From: Nostocoides sp. HKS02 | GTDB taxonomy: Bacteria > Actinomycetota > Actinomycetes > Actinomycetales > Dermatophilaceae | DNA length: 64,000 nt | NCBI RefSeq assembly: GCF_009707485.1 | Contig: NZ_CP046121.1 | Span: forward strand, 806,001-870,000 | Reading direction: 5' to 3' | Part shown: piece by piece, positions 58,166 through 64,000 of the stretch | Numbering within the stretch: the first letter of the stretch is position 1 | How the letters are laid out: every line of letters starts with the position of its first letter | The notes under the pieces: generated by a model | Told to the model about the DNA's origin: nothing | What the model saw: the letters and a program-made list of their open reading frames with translations, nothing else | Databases searched by the model: none | Translations under genes and position numbers: made by a program

Positions 58166-59389
58166 ATGCGAGCCATCTCCGAGCTGGGCGACCTGCGCGG
58201 CAAACGCGTCCTCGTCCGGTCCGACCTCAACGTCCCGCTCGAGCCCGGTGCAGCTGGTCCGACGATCACCGACGACGGTCGCATCCGCGCGTCGGTGCCC
58301 ACCATCGCGGCGCTCTCCGAGGCGGGTGCGCGCGTCGTCGTGTGCGCCCACCTCGGCCGCCCCAAGGGCGCTCCTGAGGACCGCTACTCCCTCGCGCCCG
58401 TCGCGACGCGGCTGGGCGAGCTGCTGGGGCGCGAGGTCACCTTCGCCACCGACACGGTGGGGGAGAGCGCGCGGTCAGCGGTCGAGTCAGCCCAGGACGG
58501 CGACGTGGTGCTGCTCGAGAACCTGCGGTTCAACCCCGGCGAGACGGCCAAGACCGACGACGAGCGGGCCGCGTTCGCTGGCGAGCTGGCGTCCCTGGCG
58601 GATGTGTTCGTCTCCGACGGGTTCGGGGTCGTGCACCGCAAGCAGGCGTCGGTCTACGACGTGGCCCGGCTGCTGCCGTCGGCCGTCGGTGGGCTCGTCG
58701 AGACCGAGGTGGGGGTGCTCAAGCGGCTCACCGAGAGCCCCGAGCGGCCGTATGCCGTCGTGCTCGGTGGCGCCAAGGTCTCCGACAAGCTCGGCGTGAT
58801 CGACAACCTGCTGCAGACCGCCGACCGCCTGTTGATCGGTGGCGGCATGGTGTTCACCTTCTTCAAGGCCCAGGGCTACGAGGTCGGCACCAGCCTGCTC
58901 GAGGCCGACCAGGTCGAGCGCGTCAAGGGCTACCTCGACCAGGCCAAGGAGCGCGGCGTCGAGATCGTCCTGCCCGTCGACATCGTGGCGGCCACGGCCT
59001 TCTCCGCCGAGGCCGACCACGAGGTCGTCCCCGCCGGCGCGATCCCGGCCGACCGGATGGGCCTGGACATCGGCCCGGAGTCCGGCGTGCTGTTCGCCGA
59101 GAAGCTCAAGGACTGCGAGACCGTGTTCTGGAACGGCCCCATGGGTGCGTTCGAGATGGCGCCGTATGCCGCGGGCACGGCTGCCGTGGCGAAGGCCCTC
59201 GTCGAGGTCACCGAGAGGGGCGCGCTGACGGTGGTCGGTGGCGGCGACTCGGCTGCTGCGGTGCGCCAGCTCGGGTTCACGGACGACCAGTTCGGCCACA
59301 TCTCGACCGGGGGCGGCGCGAGCCTGGAGTACCTCGAGGGCAGACAGCTGCCCGGCCTGACCGTGCTCGACGAGGAGACCACCCGCTGA
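58166..59389 (+). CDS. pgk: Phosphoglycerate kinase
   Basis: A 407-residue [16 protein letters not shown] (about 14-26), [39 protein letters not shown] and the ATP-site [11 protein letters not shown] and [13 protein letters not shown] near the end. It makes ATP from 1,3-bisphosphoglycerate. It follows gap by 18 bases. Its stop overlaps the tpiA start (TGATG). Confidence 0.97.
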   Translation: MRAISELGDLRGKRVLVRSDLNVPLEPGAAGPTITDDGRIRASVPTIAALSEAGARVVVCAHLGRPKGAPEDRYSLAPVATRLGELLGREVTFATDTVGESARSAVESAQDGDVVLLENLRFNPGETAKTDDERAAFAGELASLADVFVSDGFGVVHRKQASVYDVARLLPSAVGGLVETEVGVLKRLTESPERPYAVVLGGAKVSDKLGVIDNLLQTADRLLIGGGMVFTFFKAQGYEVGTSLLEADQVERVKGYLDQAKERGVEIVLPVDIVAATAFSAEADHEVVPAGAIPADRMGLDIGPESGVLFAEKLKDCETVFWNGPMGAFEMAPYAAGTAAVAKALVEVTERGALTVVGGGDSAAAVRQLGFTDDQFGHISTGGGASLEYLEGRQLPGLTVLDEETTR

Positions 59390-60195
59390 TGGCACCCAAG
59401 ACGACCGGTCGCACCCCGCTGATGGCCGGCAACTGGAAGATGAACCTCGACCACCTCCAGGCCACCCACCTCGTCCAGAAGCTCGACTGGACGCTGCGCG
59501 ACGGCAAGCACGACTTCGCGGCCGTCGAGGTGGCCGTGCTGCCGCCGTTCACCGACCTGCGTTCGGTCCAGACCCTCATCGACGGCGACCGGCTCAAGCT
59601 GCGCCACGGCGCACAGGACCTCTCCGTGCACGACTCGGGCGCCTACACCGGTGAGGTGTCCGGGGCCTTTCTCGCCAAGCTGGGCTGCACCTATGTCCTC
59701 GCGGGTCACAGCGAACGCCGTGAGTACCACCACGAGTCCGAGGACGTCGTCAACGCCAAGGTCAAGGCGGCATACCGGCACGGCCTGACGCCGATCTTCT
59801 GTGTCGGCGAGCACCTCGCGGTCCGTCAGGAGGGCACGTACCTCGAGCACGTGCTCATGCAGCTGCGCGCCGGGCTCGAGGGCGTCACCGCGGAGCAGGC
59901 TCGCAGCATCGTCATCGCCTATGAGCCGGTGTGGGCGATCGGCACCGGTGAGGTGGCCACTCCGCAGGATGCCCAGGAGGTCTGTGCCGCGATCCGCACG
60001 ACGGTGGCGGAGCTGTACTCCGGAGACCTGGCCGACGGCGTGCGCGTGCTCTACGGCGGTTCGGTCAAGGCGAACAACGTCGCGGCGATCATGAGCCAGG
60101 AGGACGTCGACGGTGCACTGGTGGGCGGGGCGTCGATCGTCCCCGAGGAGTTCGCCTCGATCTGCCGCTTCCGCGACCACATGGCCACGGTCTGA
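59389..60195 (+). CDS. tpiA: Triosephosphate isomerase
   Basis: A 268-residue TIM barrel: substrate Lys in [11 protein letters not shown] (about 11-21), electrophile His in [14 protein letters not shown] (about 105), catalytic Glu in [16 protein letters not shown] (about 180) and phosphate loop [10 protein letters not shown]. It interconverts dihydroxyacetone phosphate and glyceraldehyde-3-phosphate. Last enzyme of the three-gene glycolytic operon; secG follows after 74 bases. Confidence 0.97.
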   Translation: MAPKTTGRTPLMAGNWKMNLDHLQATHLVQKLDWTLRDGKHDFAAVEVAVLPPFTDLRSVQTLIDGDRLKLRHGAQDLSVHDSGAYTGEVSGAFLAKLGCTYVLAGHSERREYHHESEDVVNAKVKAAYRHGLTPIFCVGEHLAVRQEGTYLEHVLMQLRAGLEGVTAEQARSIVIAYEPVWAIGTGEVATPQDAQEVCAAIRTTVAELYSGDLADGVRVLYGGSVKANNVAAIMSQEDVDGALVGGASIVPEEFASICRFRDHMATV

Positions 60196-60269
60196 ACCCC
60201 AACAGGTATCCTGATCCTCGCTGCCTTTTCGGTGGCTGCTCCGACCTCGACACGATGGGTGACTAGAAC

Positions 60270-60515
60270 GTGGAAGCCGTACGAATTGGCCTGCAGGTGC
60301 TGCTGGTCATCGGTGGTCTGTTCCTGACCCTCCTGATCCTGCTGCACAAGGGCAAGGGCGGCGGCCTGTCCGACATGTTCGGCGGTGGCATGTCGACCTC
60401 GCTGGGGTCGTCGTCGGTCGCCGAGCGCAACCTCGACCGTTTCACCGTCGCTGTGGGCATCGTGTGGTTCGCCTGCATCGTCGGCATCGGTCTCATCGAC
60501 CGCTTCTCCCACTGA
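60270..60515 (+). CDS. secG: Preprotein translocase subunit SecG
   Basis: An 81-residue SecG with two membrane helices (about 4-24 and 54-74) and the conserved loop LLHKGKGGGLSDMFGGGMST. The C terminus is short and ends DRFSH. It assists SecYE in export. Conserved position between tpiA and rbpA in actinobacteria. The GTG start lacks a strong ribosome site; TATCCT at about 60206 may be a local -10. Confidence 0.95.
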   Translation: MEAVRIGLQVLLVIGGLFLTLLILLHKGKGGGLSDMFGGGMSTSLGSSSVAERNLDRFTVAVGIVWFACIVGIGLIDRFSH

Positions 60516-60537
60516 TCCGAAGGGACCCTGAGCATTC

Positions 60538-60888
60538 ATGGCAGGTGGTAACGCAATTCGCGGCAGCCGTGTCGGCGCTGGCCCCATGGGCGAGGCCGAA
60601 CGCGGTGAGGCGGCTCCCCGCGTCTTCATCTCGTACTGGTGCGCCAACGGCCACCAGACTCGGCCGAGCTTCGCCGAGGAGCCCGGGCTCGCCGTCCCCG
60701 AGACCTGGGACTGCCCCCGGTGCGGCTTCCCCGCCGGTCAGGACGAGGCCAACCCGCCTGCTCCGCCGAAGGTCGAGCCGTACAAGACGCACCTGGCCTA
60801 CGTGAAGGAGCGTCGCTCCGACGCTGACGGCAAGGCCATCCTCGAAGAGGCCCTGGCCACGCTGCGCGACCGCAAGCTCATCCAGTAG
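60538..60888 (+). CDS. rbpA: RNA polymerase-binding protein RbpA
   Basis: A 116-residue RbpA: N-terminal GGNAIRGSRVGAGPMGEAER, a zinc-type core FISYWCANGHQTRPSFAEE and WDCPRCGFPAG, and the C-terminal sigma-interacting domain KTHLAYVKERRSDADGKAIL. It binds the principal sigma factor and stabilises open complexes. It is confined to actinobacteria, which supports the taxonomic call. It is 22 bases after secG and ends at the large inverted repeat shared with pgl. Confidence 0.96.
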   Translation: MAGGNAIRGSRVGAGPMGEAERGEAAPRVFISYWCANGHQTRPSFAEEPGLAVPETWDCPRCGFPAGQDEANPPAPPKVEPYKTHLAYVKERRSDADGKAILEEALATLRDRKLIQ

Positions 60889-60892
60889 TCCT

Positions 60893-60965
60893 CGACTTAT
60901 TGCCCTGAATCCACCAGATTCGGGTCCCGGAAGGGCCTCGGCGGTGGATTCAGGGCAATAAGTCG
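60893..60965. repeat. Perfect 23-bp inverted repeat, bidirectional terminator or REP-like element
   Basis: Bases 60893-60915 and 60943-60965 are exact inverse complements (outer ends CGACTTATTGCC and GGCAATAAGTCG), with a 27-base spacer. It fills almost the whole gap between the convergent genes rbpA and pgl, starting four bases after the rbpA stop. The arms are AT-rich compared with the rest of the window. A bidirectional terminator is the simplest reading; the length, composition and long loop also suit a dispersed repeat. Confidence 0.8.
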
Positions 60966-61727
60966 TCAGGGGTGGGAGAGGTCGGAGGCGGCGTCGGCGT
61001 CGACGAGCCAGAGCGTCTCCCGTATGCCGCGCACCTGGGCCGCGGAGGACTCCTGCGGGGGTGCCCCGGCGACCGAGACCGCGACGGCGTGCGCCTTGTC
61101 GGCTCCGGCCACGAGGAACCACACTCGATCGGCGCGGTTCAACGCCTCGAAGGTCAAGGTGATCCGCGTCGGCGGCGGCTTGGGGGAGTTGTGCACGGCC
61201 GCGGCCGGGACGCCGGAGCGGAGCTGGTCCGGGTGCCCCGGAAACAGGGACGCCACGTGGGCGTCGGGGCCGACACCGAGCAGCAGGACGTCGAAGGTGG
61301 GGGAGTCGGCGCCGTCGCCGGCCGCCTCGCCGAGCCACGCGGCATACCGCTGCGCGGCGGCCTCGACATCGTCACCGTCGGGCCCGTCGGGGCCGGGCAT
61401 CGCCCGCACCCTGGCGGGGTCGAGCGGCACGGCGTCGAGCAGCGCCTCGCGGTTCTGCGTCTCGTTGCGGTCGGGATCGCCCTCGGGGAGGAAGCGCTCG
61501 TCGCCCCACCACACGTCGACCCGGGACCAGTCGACGGCGTCGCGGTCGGGCAGGGCGGCGACCGACGCCAGGATCGCCGAACCGAGCGAGCCGCCGGTGA
61601 GGACGAGCGACGCCTCACCGCGCGCGGCCTGGGCCTCGACGAGCGCCTTGACGAGCATGGCGCCGGCAGCGTCGGACAGCTCCTGCTTGGAGGGGTGGAC
61701 GACGACGCGGGGCGATGCCGAGATCAT
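60966..61727 (-). CDS. pgl: 6-phosphogluconolactonase
   Basis: A 253-residue lactonase: LVLTGGSLGSAILA (about 45-58; the usual GG[GS]), VDVWWGDERFLPEGDPDRNE (about 78-97) and LLLGVGPDAHVASLFPGHPD (about 153-172). It hydrolyses 6-phosphogluconolactone in the oxidative pentose-phosphate pathway. The ATG at 61727 overlaps the corrected opcA stop (ATGA). Without that correction the two genes read as one frame; the lactonase start is still clear from the family length. Confidence 0.94.
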   Translation of the reverse strand: MISASPRVVVHPSKQELSDAAGAMLVKALVEAQAARGEASLVLTGGSLGSAILASVAALPDRDAVDWSRVDVWWGDERFLPEGDPDRNETQNREALLDAVPLDPARVRAMPGPDGPDGDDVEAAAQRYAAWLGEAAGDGADSPTFDVLLLGVGPDAHVASLFPGHPDQLRSGVPAAAVHNSPKPPPTRITLTFEALNRADRVWFLVAGADKAHAVAVSVAGAPPQESSAAQVRGIRETLWLVDADAASDLSHP

Positions 61728-62849
61728 GACGTGGTCTTCTTCTTCGCGAGCTTGCGTGCTGCGGCCTTCTTGACGGTGTGCTCGTCGGCGTGCTCCGGAG
61801 GCGGGGGGTACCTGGACCATCGTGGCGCTACTGGCCTTGGTCGAGGTGCGCGCGATCCGGCGCGACTCGCGTTGGGCTTCCTCCACGGACGGGGCGTCGC
61901 CGTCGCGCACGGCCTCGCTGGCCGTCACGCTCTTGCCGTCGATCCGGGTCAGGCCCTTGCGGATGGTCTCCTCGTAGATCTCGTCGGGGTCGAGGCGGCG
62001 CAGCTCGTCGGCGAGGCACTCCGCGGTGCCACGGCGGGCCAGCGAGATGCGACGCACCGGCTGGCCGGGCTGGGTCAGGGTGGCGATCTGGCCGTCGGGC
62101 CGGACAAGGTCGACGCTGCCACTGCGGCGCTCGAGACGGACGCTGACCATGCCGGTGCCGACCCGGGTGCGGGCCCGGGTGACCCGGCAGCGAAGCGTCT
62201 CGGCCAACCAGGCCGCGAGCAGGTCGGTCGACGGGGAGTCGGAGCCACCACTGACGGTGGCCTCGATCACGGGCTCGAACGGCCGCTGGTCCAAGGCGGC
62301 GGCCAGGAGGCCGCGCCACAGCGTGATGCGGGTCCAGGCGAGGTCGGTGTCGCCCTTGGCATAGGTCTTCGCCCGACCCTTGAGGGTGGTGCGCGGGCTC
62401 TTGGACTCTGCGGCGTCGGTGATGCGGCGCTGGGCCATCGAGCCGATGGGGTCCTTGGAGACGTTGGCAGGGGCGTCCTTGGGCCACCACGCGACCACCG
62501 GGGAGTCGGGCAGCAGCAGCGGGATGACGACGCTGCGCCCGTGCTCGGTGAGCGCGCCGTAGAGGCGCAGCACGACGACCTCGCTCGCACCGGCGTCACC
62601 GCCCACCCGGATCTGGCCGTCGATGCGCGACTGGCCCCGCTTGTTGCCGATGACGACGGCGATGATGCGGCACGGGTGCTGGCGACTCGCGTCGTTGGCG
62701 GCCTCGATCGCCTCGTCAGCGTCGAGCTCGTCGACCACGATGAGCATGGTGAGGACACGACCGAGGGCCATCGCCCCGGTGTCCTGACGGAGCTGGACCA
62801 GCTTCTTGCTGATCGCCACCGTCGAGGTGCTGGGCAGGTCGACGATCAC
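61724..62849 (-). CDS. opcA: Glucose-6-phosphate dehydrogenase assembly protein OpcA, apparent 1-base frameshift at the 3' end
   Basis: A 374-residue OpcA after one correction. It opens IVDLPSTSTVAISKKLVQLR, then GAMALGRVLTMLIVVDELD, with ASEVVVLRLYGALTEHGRSV and SVVIPLLLPDSPVVAWWPKD in the core. OpcA is needed for full activity of G6PDH in actinobacteria. As sequenced, the frame runs into pgl with no stop. Removing one G from the six-G run at 61803-61808 gives a Lys/Ala-rich tail (KKAAARKLAKKKTTS) and a stop overlapping the pgl ATG. The GTG at 62849 overlaps the zwf stop (GTGA). Confidence 0.9.
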
Positions 62850-64000
62850 GGCATCCTCCAGACTCGGCCGTCGCGACGCATCATGTCGTCGGCGCTGGCG
62901 GGTCCCCAGCCGCCGGACACGTAGGGCTCGACGTGGCCCTTCTGCTTGGCCCAGTGCGCCTCGACCGGGTCGAGGATCTGCCAGGAGAGCTCGACCTCCT
63001 CGTGGCGGGGGAACAGCGGCGGGTCGCCGAGCAGCACGTCGAGGATCAGGCGTTCGTAGGCCTCGGGGCTGGACTCGGTGAAGGCACGGCCGTAGCCGAA
63101 GTCCATCGTCACGTCGCGCACCTCCATCTGGGCACCGGGCACCTTGGCGCCGAACCGCATGGTGATGCCCTCGTCGGGCTGGACCCGGATCACCACGGCG
63201 TTCTGGCCGAGCTCCTCGGTGGCGGTGTCGTTGAAGGGCAGGTGCGGGGCCTTCTTGAAGATCACGGCGATCTCGGTCACCCGCTTGCCGAGGCGCTTGC
63301 CGGTGCGCAGGTAGAAGGGGACCCCCGCCCAGCGGCGCGAGTCGATCTCGACCTTCATCGCGGCATACGTCTCGGTGCGGGACTCGGCGGCGACGCCGTC
63401 CTCGTCGAGGTAGCCGATCACCTGCTCGCCGCCCTGCCACCCGGCGGCGTACTGGCCGCGGGCAGTTGACTTGCTCAGGTCGCGCGGGTGACGGACAGCC
63501 GAGAGGACCTTCTCCTTCTCCGCCCGGAGGTGCTGCGCGGCAAAGGAGACGGGCTCCTCCATGGCAGTGAGCGCCAACAGCTGGAGCAGGTGGTTCTGGA
63601 TGACGTCGCGGGCGGCGCCGATGCCGTCGTAGTACCCAGCGCGACCGCCGATGCCGATGTCCTCGGCCATGGTGATCTGCACGTGGTCGACGTAGTTGGC
63701 GTTCCAGACGGGCTCGAACATCTGGTTGGCGAACCGGAAGGCCAGGAGGTTCTGGACCGTCTCCTTGCCGAGGTAGTGGTCGATGCGGAAGACGGCGTCA
63801 GGGGGGAACACGCCCTCGACGATGTCGTTGAGCTCGCGAGCGCTCTTGAGGTCGTGGCCGAACGGCTTCTCGATGACCACGCGGCGCCACGAGTCGCGCG
63901 CCGGCTGGCTCAGGCCCGAGCGTTCGAGTTGCTCGCAGACGACGGAGAACATCGACGGGGGGATGGACAGGTAGAAGGCGACGTTGCCCCCCGTGCCACG
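62846..64000 (-). CDS. zwf: Glucose-6-phosphate 1-dehydrogenase, 5' end outside the window
   Basis: The C-terminal 384 codons or so of G6PDH; the N-terminal NADP-binding segment lies beyond base 64000. Visible motifs are VVIEKPFGHDLKSA, the active-site RIDHYLGKETVQNL (catalytic His, substrate Lys), FEPVWNANYVDHVQITMAED, and VPFYLRTGKRLGKRVTEIAV. It oxidises glucose-6-phosphate, feeding the pentose-phosphate pathway. The stop overlaps opcA, so zwf-opcA-pgl are one translationally coupled unit, as in other actinobacteria. Confidence 0.96.
   Translation of the reverse strand, partial: RGTGGNVAFYLSIPPSMFSVVCEQLERSGLSQPARDSWRRVVIEKPFGHDLKSARELNDIVEGVFPPDAVFRIDHYLGKETVQNLLAFRFANQMFEPVWNANYVDHVQITMAEDIGIGGRAGYYDGIGAARDVIQNHLLQLLALTAMEEPVSFAAQHLRAEKEKVLSAVRHPRDLSKSTARGQYAAGWQGGEQVIGYLDEDGVAAESRTETYAAMKVEIDSRRWAGVPFYLRTGKRLGKRVTEIAVIFKKAPHLPFNDTATEELGQNAVVIRVQPDEGITMRFGAKVPGAQMEVRDVTMDFGYGRAFTESSPEAYERLILDVLLGDPPLFPRHEEVELSWQILDPVEAHWAKQKGHVEPYVSGGWGPASADDMMRRDGRVWRMP

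Noticed and set aside
60966..62849. OpcA-6-phosphogluconolactonase fusion protein
   Set aside because: The fusion frame comes from one extra G at 61803-61808. Repair restores separate genes with the usual ATGA overlap.

Overview
The window is chromosomal DNA from a high-GC actinobacterium. The conserved order polA ... rpsA - coaE(+GrpB) - uvrB ... uvrA ... uvrC - rapZ - yvcK - whiA ... gap - pgk - tpiA - secG - rbpA, convergent with pgl - opcA - zwf, the presence of WhiA, RbpA, PdtaR, OpcA and ANTAR proteins, GTG starts with 4-base ATGA/GTGA overlaps, and leaderless TAnnnT promoters all point this way. A Micrococcales lineage, possibly Intrasporangiaceae, is my inference. No rRNA, tRNA, insertion sequence, prophage or CRISPR array was seen, and no gene-free stretch exceeds 300 bases.

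Bases 1-13000 are an accessory stress and signalling region. It holds the start of a response regulator, three GAF-ANTAR regulators, a PAS-PP2C phosphatase, several very small genes, a diacylglycerol-kinase-like lipid kinase, a three-gene envelope operon (an unrecognised membrane protein, a holin-X-type protein and a DUF3618 protein), two alpha/beta hydrolases, a patatin-like lipase and a secreted protein with a HEIAEW motif. Bases 13000-22000 carry a large hybrid histidine kinase with HPt domain, the ANTAR response regulator PdtaR, two GNAT acetyltransferases, a PaaI-type thioesterase and DNA polymerase I. Bases 21700-27900 hold a membrane protein paired with an 873-residue surface repeat protein, a DUF4242 protein, an MFS transporter and a methyltransferase.

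Bases 28000-36000 are core functions: ribosomal protein S1, an F420-type oxidoreductase, CoaE-GrpB, two DUF202 membrane proteins, UvrB, an MmcQ/YjbR protein and a TerC transporter behind a yybP-ykoY (manganese) riboswitch. Bases 36000-41750 hold an EamA transporter, a sensorless histidine kinase with two NarL-type regulators, and a GH15 glycosidase with a DinB/maleylpyruvate-isomerase-fold protein. UvrA is followed convergently by a complete branched-chain amino-acid ABC operon (livJHMGF). Next come a Rieske lipoprotein and uvrC-rapZ-yvcK-whiA-ugd, then the lower-glycolysis operon gap-pgk-tpiA with secG and rbpA. The oxidative pentose-phosphate genes zwf-opcA-pgl close the window on the minus strand.

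Two features run through the whole window. First, ten otherwise conserved genes are broken by twelve one-base frameshifts, nine of them at G/C runs of three to six bases and one at a CCC triplet. I read these as assembly errors and annotate the genes across them. Second, the octamer CGGCATAC (or its complement GTATGCCG) occurs about 41 times by hand count, against two or three expected from composition. It lies in genes, terminators and promoters without strand preference.
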